Origin: Thermohalobaculum sediminis
GTDB taxonomy: Bacteria; Pseudomonadota; Alphaproteobacteria; Rhodobacterales; Rhodobacteraceae
DNA length: 64,000 nt
Reading direction: 5' to 3'
Assembly (NCBI RefSeq): GCF_023487995.1
Contig: NZ_JAMFKN010000005.1
Coordinates: forward strand, 1-64,000
The translations under genes and the position numbers were made by a program. The notes under the pieces are model-generated. The model saw only the letters and a list, made by a program, of their open reading frames with translations, did no database searches and was not told the origin of the DNA. Shown piece after piece: positions 46,871-58,451 of the stretch; the stretch's first letter is position 1; each line of letters opens with the position of its first letter.

Positions 46871-47051
46871 CCGCGCCCGGCGCCGGCTGCGCCGCCGCGG
46901 CACCCGTGGCCGCCGGTGCGCTCCGCCCGCGCAACGATCGCATCCGCACTGGACAGGGTCGCGCGCGCGGGCGATGGTCGCGCCCCAGGGAAGAACGCCC
47001 CGGCGCGGCCTCCGTGCCGACCAGGGGGCAACACGTCGGGAGGATCGATCC

Positions 47052-48011
47052 ATGAGTTTCATCCGCAGCGCGATCGCGGCCATTGCCGTCTCGCTGGTCC
47101 TCGTGCCCGCAGCCGGGCTGGCCGAGACCCGCGTCACGCTCAAGTCGGCCAAGACCGGCTCGTCCTACTACCAGATGGCGGTGCAGCTGTCGGAGGCGGT
47201 CAAGCGCGGCTCGGAAGGGGCGCTGATCCTGACGGTCGAGGAGAGCCAGGGCTCGGTGCAGAACGTGATGGAGGTGGCCGCCCGCAGCGGCAACTACGTC
47301 TTCACCACCCCGCCCGCGCTCGTGGGCGCCGCCGCCGCGGCCACGGGGCCGTTCAAGGACAAGGGCAACCCGCGCTTTGCCGAGATCCGTGCGCTGTTCC
47401 CGATCCCGTCGCTGACCATGCATTTCGTCGTCGATGCCGATGCCGGTGTCAGCGACCTCGCCGGGCTCGCGGGCAAGACCATCCTGCTCGGCAAGGGCAG
47501 CTTCGGCGCGACCGAGGGGGAGAAGTATCTCGAGCTCTTCGGCCTCAAGGACAGGGTGACCATCGCCGATGCCGAGTTGTCGAACGCCGTCGCCGCGCTC
47601 AAGAACGGCCAGATCGACGCCTTCGTGACTGCCGGGAGCTGGCCCGCGCCGAACGTGGTCGAGGCCGCGGCGGGCACCGGCGTCACGGTGCTCTCGCTTT
47701 CGGAGGACGAGGTCGCCGCGACCAAGCGCACCCGCACGCTGATCCCGGCGGGCACCTATGCGGGCCAGGGCGCGGACATCGTGACCACCTCGCTGCCGGT
47801 GGTCACCTATGCAACGACCGACATGGACGAGGCGACCGCCTATGCCCTGACGCGCACCTTCTGGGAGGAGCGCGCGCGGATGGCGGGCGAGGCCGCGTGG
47901 TGGACGGGCGTCGATGCGGGGCTTCTTGCCAGCATCGACGGCAAGATCCATCCCGGCGCGCTGAAATACTACGACGAGGCCGGGATGCCGGTCGCCGAGG
48001 CCAACCGCTGA
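47052..48011 (+). CDS. TAXI-family TRAP transporter solute-binding protein
   Basis: A 319-residue periplasmic binding protein with a signal peptide (FIRSAIAAIAVSLVLVPAAG, cleavage near GLAET). The TAXI pattern follows: TLKSAKTGSSYYQMAVQLSE and a mid-region DAELSNAVAALKNGQIDAFV, then TLIPAGTYAGQGADIVTT. Members deliver carboxylates or glutamate-like solutes to a TRAP permease; the substrate is unknown. GGGAGGATC precedes the ATG. The fused permease follows after 127 bp. Confidence 0.9.
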   Translation: MSFIRSAIAAIAVSLVLVPAAGLAETRVTLKSAKTGSSYYQMAVQLSEAVKRGSEGALILTVEESQGSVQNVMEVAARSGNYVFTTPPALVGAAAAATGPFKDKGNPRFAEIRALFPIPSLTMHFVVDADAGVSDLAGLAGKTILLGKGSFGATEGEKYLELFGLKDRVTIADAELSNAVAALKNGQIDAFVTAGSWPAPNVVEAAAGTGVTVLSLSEDEVAATKRTRTLIPAGTYAGQGADIVTTSLPVVTYATTDMDEATAYALTRTFWEERARMAGEAAWWTGVDAGLLASIDGKIHPGALKYYDEAGMPVAEANR

Positions 48012-48138
48012 GGCGCGCGAGCCCGCGCCGCGCTCGGCGGCGGCCGCACTCGCCGGGCGGGCGCCGCGCCTGCCCGGTGCTCCCGCCGCCGCGGCCCCGC
48101 CCGTCCCGGCCCGCCCTTGCCCCCGACCGGATCCGCCG

Positions 48139-49950
48139 ATGACCGCCGAGACCGCGCCGCTGTCGCCCAACGCCCGGCTGCTGTGGGCGGCTCTTGGGGC
48201 GCTCACGATCGGTTTCCACCTGTGGCTCGTGTTCTCGGGGATCGTGCCGAACCTGGTGTCGCGGCCGCTGCACATGGCGCTGGCGCTGCCCTGGGCGCTG
48301 GTCTTCGCGGCGAGGACGCGGCGCGCGCGGCGCTCGGGCCTGGTGCTCTGCGCCGTTGGGCTTGCGGCGTGCCTCCATGTCGCGGCGAACGCCACGGCGC
48401 TCGGCGACCAGTACGGGTTTCTCGCCGGTCCCGGGCAGGTCGCGATGGCGGTGGCGCTGCTCGTTATCGTGCTCGAGATGGCGCGGCGCGCGATTGGCTG
48501 GCCGATGCCGCTGATCGCGGCGCTCGCGTTGGCCTACGGGCTCCTCGGCCAGCACATCCCCGGCGAGTTCGGCCATGCCGGCCTGCCGCTCTCGAGCTTC
48601 CTCGGCACGCTCACCATCACCGAAGGCGGGATCTGGGGCAGCCTCACCGGCATCTCGGCGGGCGTCGTCGCTATCTTCGTGATCTTCGGCGCGGTGCTCA
48701 ACGCGGGCGAGGCGGGGCAGGGCTTCATGAACCTCGCCACCGCGGCGGCGGGGCGGCTGCGCGGCGGCGCGGCCAAGGTCGCGGTGCTGTCATCGGCGCT
48801 GTTCGGGTCGATCTCGGGCTCGGCCTCGGCCAATGTTGCCTCGACGGGCGCGGTGACACTGCCGGCGATGACGGGGCTCGGCTATCCCAAGCGCCTCGCC
48901 GGAGCGGTCGAGGCGGTCGCCTCTTCCGGCGGGCAGATCATGCCGCCGCTGATGGGGGCGGGGGCCTTCGTCATGGTGGAACTCACGGGCATCCCCTACA
49001 CCGAGATCGTGATCGCCGCGCTGATCCCCGCCGTGCTCTATTTCGCGACGGTCTGGGTGGGCATCGATGCCTTCGCGCTACGCTTCGGCCTCAGCGGCCT
49101 GCCGGCCGACCGGATGCCGCCCGCGGCGACGGTGCTGGTCACGGCGGCCTTCTTCGCGATCCCTTTCGGCGTGTTGCTGGGGGTGATGTTCGCGGCCGGG
49201 ATGACACCGCAATACGCAGCCGCAATGGCGATCCTGGCGGGGGCGGTGCTGCTCATGTTCGGGCCTGCCGGCTTCGTGCGACCGCGTGCCCTGCTGGCGC
49301 GGGCCGAGGCGGTCTGCATGGCGGCCGGCAGCCAGGTGGCGATGATCGCGTCGATCATCCTCTGCGCGTCCATCGTGATCGGCGTGCTGGGGATGACCGG
49401 GCTCGGGGTCAAGCTCACCTCGCTGATCCTGTCGGGGGCAGGGGGCGCGCTGTGGCCCGCCCTGCTGCTCACCGCGCTGGCCTGCCTGGTGCTGGGCATG
49501 GAGGTGCCGACGACCGCGGCCTATGTCATCTGCGTCTCGATCGCGGGGCCGGCGCTGCAGGACCTCGGGCTCGCGCCGCTCACGGCGCATCTCTTCGTGT
49601 TCTGGTTCGCGCTGCTCTCGACCATCACGCCGCCGGTCTGCGGGGCGGTGTTCATCGCCGCCGGGATGGTGGGCGAGAACTGGATCCGCGTGGCGTTCAC
49701 TGCGATGGCGCTGGGGCTGGGGCTCTACATCGTGCCGCTCTGCATCGTGCATCAGCCCGCGCTGATCGAGCTTGGCGCCCAGCCGCTGGCGGCGCTGGCC
49801 GAGGGGGCGGTGACGGCCGCCGGGCTCGCGCTGGTTTCGTTCGGCATCATCGCGCCCGGCAGCGTCCTCAGCCGCGCCGCGCGCGTGGCGGCCGGGGCGG
49901 GGGTACTGGTGCTGCTGGGCGGGATCCCCTCGGCGCTGCTGGGCGGATGA
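48139..49950 (+). CDS. TRAP transporter fused 4TM/12TM permease
   Basis: A 603-residue polytopic membrane protein. The small DctQ-like part forms the first 100 residues or so. The large DctM-like part follows, with the conserved GSISGSASANVASTGAVTLP and ASSGGQIMPPLMGAGAFVM and, in the second half, LGMEVPTTAAYVICVSIAGP and LSTITPPVCGAVFIAAG. These are typical of TAXI-linked fused permeases driven by an ion gradient. It probably works with the binding protein just upstream. Confidence 0.93.
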   Translation: MTAETAPLSPNARLLWAALGALTIGFHLWLVFSGIVPNLVSRPLHMALALPWALVFAARTRRARRSGLVLCAVGLAACLHVAANATALGDQYGFLAGPGQVAMAVALLVIVLEMARRAIGWPMPLIAALALAYGLLGQHIPGEFGHAGLPLSSFLGTLTITEGGIWGSLTGISAGVVAIFVIFGAVLNAGEAGQGFMNLATAAAGRLRGGAAKVAVLSSALFGSISGSASANVASTGAVTLPAMTGLGYPKRLAGAVEAVASSGGQIMPPLMGAGAFVMVELTGIPYTEIVIAALIPAVLYFATVWVGIDAFALRFGLSGLPADRMPPAATVLVTAAFFAIPFGVLLGVMFAAGMTPQYAAAMAILAGAVLLMFGPAGFVRPRALLARAEAVCMAAGSQVAMIASIILCASIVIGVLGMTGLGVKLTSLILSGAGGALWPALLLTALACLVLGMEVPTTAAYVICVSIAGPALQDLGLAPLTAHLFVFWFALLSTITPPVCGAVFIAAGMVGENWIRVAFTAMALGLGLYIVPLCIVHQPALIELGAQPLAALAEGAVTAAGLALVSFGIIAPGSVLSRAARVAAGAGVLVLLGGIPSALLGG

Positions 49951-50036
49951 GGCGCGCGCGCCCGGCGCTCCCTTGACAGCCCCCGGCAAGGCGGTCACAT
50001 ACGCCAGACCCCGCACTCAGGATCGAGTTCCCCCCG

Positions 50037-50921
50037 ATGGCCAAGCGCGACAAGAAGCCGGATGGCGGCATTTGGGAGACTGTCAAGACGGTCTTCTGGG
50101 CGCTGGTGATCGCGGCCGTCGTGCGCTCGCTGTTCTTCCAGCCGTTCTCGATCCCCTCGGGCTCGATGAAGCCGACGCTGCTGGTCGGCGACTACCTGTT
50201 CGTCTCGAAGTTCTCCTACGGCTATTCGCGCTACTCGCTGCCCTTCGCGCCGGACCTGTTCGAGGGCCGGATCTGGTCAGCGCTCCCCGAGCGCGGCGAT
50301 GTCGTGGTGTTCAAGCACCCCCGGCACGACGCCTGCTCGGAGGGGCCGGTGCGCTGGACCTACAACCTCGTCCGCGCCGTGCTGGGCCAGGGTCAGCCGG
50401 GGGCCAACGACTGCATCGACTACGTCAAGCGGGTCATCGGCCTGCCGGGCGACCGCATCCAGGTGCTGGGCGGCATCCTGCACATCAACGGCGAGCCCCT
50501 GCCGACCGATCGGCAGGCCGATTTCATCGAGCCCAAGGTACTGCGCGGCTCGCCGCCCAGCCTGCCGCGCTGCGTGAACGAGCCCGTCCGCCTCGGCGGC
50601 GACTGCCGCAAGGAGCAGTATGTCGAGACGCTTCCCGGCGGGCGGCGCCACGCCGTGCTGAACGTCGAGGGCGAGATTGGCCACCGCATGCCGATCGCGG
50701 GCCGGGCCGACGACACGCGCGAATTCGTGGTGCCCGAGGGGCATTTCTTCTTCATGGGCGACAACCGCGACAACTCGGTCGACAGCCGCTTCCCAGATGT
50801 CGGCGCGGTCCCGTTCGAGAACCTGATCGGGCGGGCGGACGTGATCGCCTTCTCGTCCGACGGGCCGCTCTGGCAGGTCTGGAGCTGGCGCTTCGACCGC
50901 TTCTTCAAGTCGGTCGAGTGA
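50037..50921 (+). CDS. lepB: Signal peptidase I LepB
   Basis: A 294-residue leader peptidase. One N-terminal membrane segment (TVFWALVIAAVVRSLFF) is followed by box B FSIPSGSMKPTLLVGD, which has the catalytic Ser near residue 43. The catalytic Lys is in CIDYVKRVIGLPGDRI, and box E is FFFMGDNRDNSVDSR. It removes signal peptides on the periplasmic side. Followed by rnc, era and recO as in relatives. Confidence 0.96.
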   Translation: MAKRDKKPDGGIWETVKTVFWALVIAAVVRSLFFQPFSIPSGSMKPTLLVGDYLFVSKFSYGYSRYSLPFAPDLFEGRIWSALPERGDVVVFKHPRHDACSEGPVRWTYNLVRAVLGQGQPGANDCIDYVKRVIGLPGDRIQVLGGILHINGEPLPTDRQADFIEPKVLRGSPPSLPRCVNEPVRLGGDCRKEQYVETLPGGRRHAVLNVEGEIGHRMPIAGRADDTREFVVPEGHFFFMGDNRDNSVDSRFPDVGAVPFENLIGRADVIAFSSDGPLWQVWSWRFDRFFKSVE

Positions 50922-51014
50922 GGCGTGGCGCCGTGTCTGGGCCGGGCCCTTTGCGCCGGAGCCCAGGGTTCGGTATAGCCGGAAGGGCACACCCCGCCTG
51001 ATGACCGGCCCGAG

Positions 51015-51713
51015 ATGACGCGACCCGCCAAGCCCGCCGCCCTGCACGACCTCGAGACCGCGCTCGGCCACCGCTTCGCGCGGCCGGCACTGCTGGCCGA
51101 GGCGCTCACCCATCCCTCGGCCGCCGGCCCCGCGCGGCCCGACAACCAGCGCCTCGAGTTCCTCGGGGACCGGGTGCTGGGGCTGGTGATCGCCGAGACG
51201 CTGCACGCGGCCTATCCCGACGAGTCGGAAGGCACCCTTGCGCCGCGCCTCAACGCGCTGGTGCGCCGCGAGACGCTGGCGGAGGTCGCGGGCGAGATCG
51301 GGCTCGGCGCGCATCTCGCGCTGGGCCGGTCCGAGAACGTCTCGGGCGGGCGGCGCAAGACCGCGATCCTCGCCGACGCGATGGAGGCGGTGATCGCCGC
51401 GCTCTATCTCGACGGCGGCATGGCAGCGGCGCGCGGCTTCATCGAGGACCGCTGGACCACGCGCCTGCGCGCCCCGGCCGAGGCGCCGCAGGACGCGAAG
51501 ACCCGGCTGCAGGAATGGGCGCAGGGGCGCGGCCTGCCGCCGCCCGCCTATCGCGTGCTGGGACGTGAGGGGCCGGATCACGCGCCGCTCTTCACCATCG
51601 AGGCCCGGCTCGAGACCGGCGAGAGCACCCGTGCCGAGGCCACCACCAAGAAGGCCGCCGAGCAGGCCGCGGCGGCGCGGCTGCTCGCCCACATCTTCGG
51701 GCCCGACGCGTGA
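51015..51713 (+). CDS. rnc: Ribonuclease III
   Basis: A 232-residue dsRNA endonuclease. The signature NQRLEFLGDRVLGLVIAETL holds the metal-binding Glu and Asp, and ADAMEAVIAALYLDGG the second catalytic Glu. A C-terminal dsRNA-binding domain runs from about residue 160, with TKKAAEQAAAARLLAHIF. It processes rRNA and regulatory RNA duplexes. The ATG has GCCCGAG rather than a strong binding site upstream; it may be coupled to lepB. Confidence 0.96.
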   Translation: MTRPAKPAALHDLETALGHRFARPALLAEALTHPSAAGPARPDNQRLEFLGDRVLGLVIAETLHAAYPDESEGTLAPRLNALVRRETLAEVAGEIGLGAHLALGRSENVSGGRRKTAILADAMEAVIAALYLDGGMAAARGFIEDRWTTRLRAPAEAPQDAKTRLQEWAQGRGLPPPAYRVLGREGPDHAPLFTIEARLETGESTRAEATTKKAAEQAAAARLLAHIFGPDA

Positions 51714-51744
51714 GCGCCGCCGCCCCAATGCCGGAGAGAACAGC

Positions 51745-52656
51745 ATGAGCGCCACCCGCTGCGGCTTCGTCGCCCTGATCGGCGAGCCCAACGCCGGCAA
51801 GTCGACGCTCCTGAACGCCATGGTCGGGGCCAAGGTCTCGATCGTCACGCACAAGGTGCAGACGACCCGCACCCGCATCCGCGGCGTGGCGCTCGAGGGC
51901 GCGGCCCAGATCGTGTTCGTCGACACGCCCGGCCTGTTCCGGCCGCGCCGCAGGCTCGACCGGGCGATGGTCGCCTCGGCCTGGGCGGGGGTCGAGGATG
52001 CCGACATCGTGGTGCTGATGGTCGAGGCCCATCGCGGCATCACCGACGGGGTCGAGGCGATCCTCGCCGCGCTCGACACCCATGTGCGGCCGGGCAGGAC
52101 GGTTGCGCTCGCGATCAACAAGATCGACCGGGTCAAGCGCGACACGCTGCTCGCGCTTGCCGCCGCGCTGAACGAGCGGCGAGATTTCGCGCGGACGTTC
52201 CTGATCTCGGCCGAGAAGGGCAGCGGCGTGGCGGACCTCAAGCGCTGGCTGGCCGAAACGCTGCCGGAGGGGCCGTGGCTCTACCCCGAGGACCAGATCG
52301 CCGACCTGCCGCTGCGGATGCTGGCCGCCGAGATCACGCGCGAGAAGCTGACCCTGCGCCTGCATCAGGAGATCCCCTACCAACTCACCGTCGAGACCGA
52401 GGGTTGGGAGGAGCGCAAGGACGGCTCGGCCCGGATCGAGCAGGTGGTCTATGTCGCGCGCGAGGGGCACAAGGGCATCGTGCTGGGCAACAAGGGCGCC
52501 ACCATCAAGGCCGTGGGCGCCGAGGCCCGCGCCGAGATCGCGAAGCTGATCGAGCGCCCCTGCCACCTGTTCCTGACCGTCCGCGTGCGCCCCAACTGGC
52601 TCGAGGAGCCCGAGCGCTACCGCGAGATGGGGCTCGACTTTTCGGACGGCGGCTGA
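51745..52656 (+). CDS. era: GTPase Era
   Basis: A 303-residue ribosome-assembly GTPase. The G domain has GEPNAGKSTLLN (G1), the switch with VQTTRTRI, DTPGLF (G3) and NKIDRV (G4). The C-terminal KH domain has REGHKGIVLGNKGATIKAVG. It binds the 3' end of 16S rRNA and checks maturation of the 30S subunit. Begins 31 bp after rnc. Confidence 0.96.
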   Translation: MSATRCGFVALIGEPNAGKSTLLNAMVGAKVSIVTHKVQTTRTRIRGVALEGAAQIVFVDTPGLFRPRRRLDRAMVASAWAGVEDADIVVLMVEAHRGITDGVEAILAALDTHVRPGRTVALAINKIDRVKRDTLLALAAALNERRDFARTFLISAEKGSGVADLKRWLAETLPEGPWLYPEDQIADLPLRMLAAEITREKLTLRLHQEIPYQLTVETEGWEERKDGSARIEQVVYVAREGHKGIVLGNKGATIKAVGAEARAEIAKLIERPCHLFLTVRVRPNWLEEPERYREMGLDFSDGG

Positions 52657-52659
52657 GGC

Positions 52660-52992
52660 ATGGCCCGGCTCGCCGCGCATGTCTGGGTAGGGGCGTATCT
52701 GAGCCGCCTGGGGGCCGAGGGTATCTACGCCCATGTCATCCATCGCGGCGATGCCACCGCGGGGGCGATCGCCGTGAAGGTTGCGTTCATGAATGGGCGT
52801 GCATCCTTGTGGTCACGGACATACGGTCTGGAGGGCGGGCTCGGCTGGGACGCCGAGATCGCGGACGCGCCGGAGGCCGAGGTCGACGCGGCGATTGCCC
52901 GAGCGCGCGGACGCGACCGCGACCTCTGGGTGATCGAGATCGAGGACCGGCGCGGACGCCACCTGCTCGAGGACCCGAGCCTCGCGGGCTGA
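52660..52992 (+). CDS. DUF1491 family protein
   Basis: A 110-residue protein of DUF1491, an alphaproteobacterial family: AAHVWVGAYLSRLGAEGIYA and HRGDATAGAIAVKVAF are the conserved first half; WVIEIEDRRGRHLLEDP ends it. Function unknown. It starts 3 bp after the era stop and precedes recO, an order conserved in the group, so it is probably in the same operon. Confidence 0.87.
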   Translation: MARLAAHVWVGAYLSRLGAEGIYAHVIHRGDATAGAIAVKVAFMNGRASLWSRTYGLEGGLGWDAEIADAPEAEVDAAIARARGRDRDLWVIEIEDRRGRHLLEDPSLAG

Positions 52993-53081
52993 GCGCGGCG
53001 CCGGCCCGGTTCCGCCGGCGGCGCGGGCTGGGCACGGGTGCGCGGCGGCGGGTGGATGCAGCGGACGGACGGGGCAGGCGA

Positions 53082-53960
53082 ATGGACTGGCGCGACGAGG
53101 GGCTTCTTCTCAGCATCCGTGATCACGGCGAATCCTCGGCCATCATCGACGTGCTCACGGCCGGGCATGGCCGGCATTCCGGGCTGGTACGCGGCGGCGC
53201 GGGGCAGAAGATGTCGGCCATCCTCCAGCCGGGCTCGCAGCTTGCCGTCGAGTGGCGCGCTCGGCTCGAGGAGCACCTGGGCCATTTCCGGGTCGAGCCG
53301 CTGCGCAGCCGCGCCGCCGGCATCATGGCCGACCGCGGCACGCTGGCGGCCTTCAACGCGATGGCTGCGCTGATCCTGACAATGGTGCCCGAGCGCGGCG
53401 CCGAGGCAGGGCTGCACGAGGCGAGCACGGACCTTGCCGACGCGCTGGCCGCGCAGGCCGCCGACTGGCCCGCGCGCTACGCGCTGTGGGAGGTCGCGTT
53501 CCTCGACGTGCTGGGCTTCGGCCTCGACCTCGAGCGCTGCGCGGTCAGCGGCTCGCGGCACGACCTGGCCTTCGTCTCGCCGCGCACCGGGCGGGCGGTG
53601 ACGCGCGCCGTGGGCGGGCCATGGGCCGACAAGCTGCTGCCGCTGCCGGGGTTCCTGATCGGTCAGGGCCGGGCCAATCCGGGTGCGGTGCGCGAGGCGC
53701 TGCGCATGACCGGCTGGTTCCTCGCCAACCGCGTCTGCCCAGCGCTGGAGCGCGAGGCGCTGCCCGAGGCGCGCGACCGGCTGATCCGCGCGCTCGACCG
53801 GCCGCAGACGCCACCCGCCACGGGCGGGCAGGGCAGTCCGGGCGGCGCCGCGGGACCCGGTGCCGGCGGCGGCCCCGGCGCCGTTTCTCATGGCATGTCG
53901 CCCCCCGCTCCGCCGCTGGCTGGTCGGCACCGCCCGGTGCCGGGGCATCACGCCCCCTGA
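53082..53960 (+). CDS. recO: DNA repair protein RecO with a C-terminal low-complexity tail
   Basis: A 292-residue recombination mediator. The N-terminal OB fold is MDWRDEGLLLSIRDHGESSA and LVRGGAGQKMSAILQPGSQL. The helical C-terminal domain has WEVAFLDVLGFGLDLERCAV and a VSPRTGRAV loop. RecO helps load RecA with RecR. Beyond the usual end (about residue 240) there is a 50-residue Gly/Pro/His-rich tail. The tail could be real disordered sequence or the result of a lost stop codon. Confidence 0.92.
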   Translation: MDWRDEGLLLSIRDHGESSAIIDVLTAGHGRHSGLVRGGAGQKMSAILQPGSQLAVEWRARLEEHLGHFRVEPLRSRAAGIMADRGTLAAFNAMAALILTMVPERGAEAGLHEASTDLADALAAQAADWPARYALWEVAFLDVLGFGLDLERCAVSGSRHDLAFVSPRTGRAVTRAVGGPWADKLLPLPGFLIGQGRANPGAVREALRMTGWFLANRVCPALEREALPEARDRLIRALDRPQTPPATGGQGSPGGAAGPGAGGGPGAVSHGMSPPAPPLAGRHRPVPGHHAP

Positions 53961-54088
53961 TCCCCGCGCCGCCGCACCCCGACCGCACCGGCACCGGGCG
54001 GGCTGGTTCTTGGCGCCGCGATGCGCTAAGGGCAGCGGCAGGAAGCGGCCGCCGCCGCGTCGGCGCGGCGTTGAGGGGAGCGAGGCGG

Positions 54089-55872
<1,784 letters not shown>

Positions 55873-55876
<4 letters not shown>

Positions 55877-56823
55877 CAAGGCCGCCGCTCACGCTCTATC
55901 TCGCCGACCCCCGCGGCTTCTGCGCGGGCGTGGTGCGCGCCATCGAGATCGTCGAGCAGGCGATCGAGAAATGGGGCGCGCCGGTCTATGTGCGGCACGA
56001 GATCGTCCACAACAAGCACGTGGTGGACGAGCTGCGCGCCAAGGGCGCGGTGTTCGTCGAGGAGCTCGACGAATGCCCGATCGACCGCCCGGTGGTGTTC
56101 TCGGCGCATGGCGTTCCGAAAGCGGTGCCGGCCGAGGCCGAGCGCCGCAACATGCTCTATGTCGATGCCACCTGCCCGCTGGTCTCGAAGGTGCATATCG
56201 AGGCCGAGCGCCATCACGAGCGGGGCTTCCAGATCGTCATGATCGGCCATGCCGGCCATCCCGAGACCGTGGGAACCATGGGCCAGTTGCCCGAGGGCGA
56301 GGTGATCCTGGTCGAGACCGTGGCCGATGTCGGCCGCATCGGCCCGCGCGACCCCGAGCGGCTTGCCTTCATCACCCAGACCACGCTGTCGGTGGATGAC
56401 ACCGCCGACGTCGTCGCTGCGCTCAAGGCGCGCTTCCCGCGCATCGTGGGCCCGCACAAGGAGGACATCTGCTACGCCACCACCAACCGCCAGGCGGCGG
56501 TGAAGGAGATGGCGCCGAAGATCGACGCGCTCTTGGTGGTGGGGGCGCCGAACTCGTCGAACTCGCAGCGGCTGGTCGAGGTTGGGCGCGCGGCGGGCTG
56601 CCCCTATGCCATGCTGGTCCAGACCGCGGCCGACATCGACTGGCGCGCGATCGACGGCGTCCGCGCGGTCGGCGTCACGGCGGGCGCCAGCGCCCCGGAG
56701 GTGCTGGTCGAGGGCGTGATCGACGCCTTCCGCGCGCGCTATGACCTCGCCATCGAGCGCGTCGTGACCGCCGAGGAGAATGTCTCATTCAAGGTGCCCC
56801 GAATCCTGCGCATGGCGGTCTGA
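55873..56823 (+). CDS. ispH: 4-hydroxy-3-methylbut-2-enyl diphosphate reductase IspH
   Basis: A 316-residue iron-sulfur enzyme, last step of the MEP pathway, yielding IPP and DMAPP. Cluster Cys are in [30 protein letters not shown] and [11 protein letters not shown]. The conserved His residues are in [13 protein letters not shown] and SAHGVPKAV, and the [10 protein letters not shown] end is normal. ATGA overlap with the ABC exporter gene suggests coupled translation. Confidence 0.97.
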
Positions 56824-56862
56824 CGGCCCGTCGCGACGGGTCGCACGAGAGGGGGGCGGCGC

Positions 56863-57279
56863 ATGGGTCCGGTCGAGGCCATCCAGTCCGTGGTTCGCAA
56901 CTACGCGAACTTCGCCGGCCGTGCGACGCGGCCGGAATATTGGTGGTGGGCGCTCTTCCAGGTGGTCAGCTCGGTGGTGCTGGGGCAGATCCCGGTGCTC
57001 GGCCAACTCTGGAGCCTCGTCATCCTGCTGCCGAGCCTGGCCGTCGGCGTGCGGCGCCTGCACGACGTGGGGCGCAGCGGCTGGCTGATCCTTCTGCCTT
57101 GGGCGGGGCTGCCCTTCGTCTTGCTGGGCGGCGCGATCCAGGGCGGCATCCTCGAGCCCGTGGGCTATGTCGTGATCTTCTGCGGGGCGCTTGCGGTGCT
57201 GGTCTGGGCCTGCATGGACGGAACCCCCGGCCCGAACGGCTATGGCCCCGACCCGAAGGGGCGCGGGGGGCGGCGGTGA
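56863..57279 (+). CDS. DUF805 small membrane protein
   Basis: A 138-residue protein of the DUF805 family. The N-terminal [20 protein letters not shown] motif is followed by three hydrophobic segments, with the conserved [15 protein letters not shown] between them and [12 protein letters not shown] at the end. Function unknown. GGGGGGC precedes the ATG. Its stop overlaps the rnhA GTG start (GTGA). Confidence 0.92.
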   Translation: MGPVEAIQSVVRNYANFAGRATRPEYWWWALFQVVSSVVLGQIPVLGQLWSLVILLPSLAVGVRRLHDVGRSGWLILLPWAGLPFVLLGGAIQGGILEPVGYVVIFCGALAVLVWACMDGTPGPNGYGPDPKGRGGRR

Positions 57280-57767
57280 GCCGGGCGGCCACGCCCGAGA
57301 TCACCGCCTTCACCGACGGCGCCTGCTCGGGCAATCCCGGGCCCGGCGGCTGGGGCGTGGTGATGGAGGCGCGCCGCGGCGGCGAGCTGGTCAAGACGCG
57401 CGAGCTGTCGGGGGCCGAGCCTGAGACCACCAACAACCGGATGGAGCTGATGGCCGCGATCATGGCGCTCGAGACGCTCGAGCGCGGCGTGCCGGTGACC
57501 GTGGTGACCGACTCGGCCTATCTCAAGGACGGCATCACCGCCTGGATTCATGGCTGGAAGCGCAACGGCTGGAAGACGGCGGCGAAGAAGCCCGTCAAGA
57601 ATGCCGATCTGTGGCAGCGGCTCGACGCCGCCCGCGCCCGCCACGAGGTGCGCTGGGAATGGATCAAGGGCCATTCGGGCCACGAGCAGAACGAGCGCGC
57701 CGACGCGCTGGCGCGCGAAGCCATCGCCGCGCTGCGCGCCGACCGGAAGGCCGCCGGGCGCGCCTGA
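57276..57767 (+). CDS. rnhA: Ribonuclease HI
   Basis: A 163-residue RNase H1 that cleaves RNA in RNA-DNA hybrids. The four acidic catalytic residues lie in [43 protein letters not shown] and [10 protein letters not shown]. The handle region [20 protein letters not shown] is intact, and [17 protein letters not shown] contains the flexible-loop His. The start is GTG overlapping the DUF805 stop. Confidence 0.96.
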   Translation: MSRAATPEITAFTDGACSGNPGPGGWGVVMEARRGGELVKTRELSGAEPETTNNRMELMAAIMALETLERGVPVTVVTDSAYLKDGITAWIHGWKRNGWKTAAKKPVKNADLWQRLDAARARHEVRWEWIKGHSGHEQNERADALAREAIAALRADRKAAGRA

Positions 57768-57854
57768 CCCCCGTGGCGCGGCGGCCCCCTGAGCCGCGCG
57801 ATCGCCCGCGGCGGCATGTGACGGCGCGGGGCCCGCGAAAGCGGCGGGTGCGCC

Positions 57855-58352
57855 TCAGACCCGGCCGAAGCGGGCCTTCAGGGCCGTCTCGACCCGGGGC
57901 GAGACGAAGCTCGAGACGTCGCCCCCCATGCGCGCGATCTCCTTGACCAGCTTCGAGGCGATCGCCTGGTGGCTCGCGTCCGCCATCAGGAACACCATCT
58001 CGATCTCGTCGTCGAGCGCGCGGTTCATGCCGACCATCTGGAACTCGTACTCGAAGTCCGACACCGCCCGCAGGCCGCGGATGATGATGCCGGCCTCGAC
58101 CTCGCGGGCGAAATGCATCAGCAGGTTCTCGAAGGGGCGGACCTCGATGATCGTGCCGCTCTCGCGCGCCACCGGGGCGCATTCGGCCTCGATCATCTCG
58201 ACGCGGGTCTCGAGGTCGAACAGCGGGCCCTTGTCGCGGTTGATCGCGACGCCGATGACCAGCCGGTCGACCAGCTTGGCGGCGCGCCGCACGATGTCGA
58301 CATGCCCGAGCGTGACCGGGTCGAACGTCCCCGGATAGAGTCCTGTGCGCAA
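57855..58352 (-). CDS. coaD: Phosphopantetheine adenylyltransferase CoaD
   Basis: A 165-residue nucleotidyltransferase, fourth step of coenzyme A synthesis. The class signature is GLYPGTFDPVTLGHVDIVRR with the T/HxGH motif; the substrate-binding GLRAVSDFEYEFQM and the SSFVSPRVETALK end are normal. The start is a TTG at 58352 with GGGAGG six bases upstream; no ATG fits. It converges on rnhA. Confidence 0.96.
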   Translation of the reverse strand: MRTGLYPGTFDPVTLGHVDIVRRAAKLVDRLVIGVAINRDKGPLFDLETRVEMIEAECAPVARESGTIIEVRPFENLLMHFAREVEAGIIIRGLRAVSDFEYEFQMVGMNRALDDEIEMVFLMADASHQAIASKLVKEIARMGGDVSSFVSPRVETALKARFGRV

Positions 58353-58451
58353 CCGAGCCTCCCCCTCTGCGCGGGAGCCTCACGCAACAGCGCCGCGCGC
58401 CGGAAATCAAGCTCGAATCCGGCGAAAGCGGCCGAATCCCGCAATGACGCG

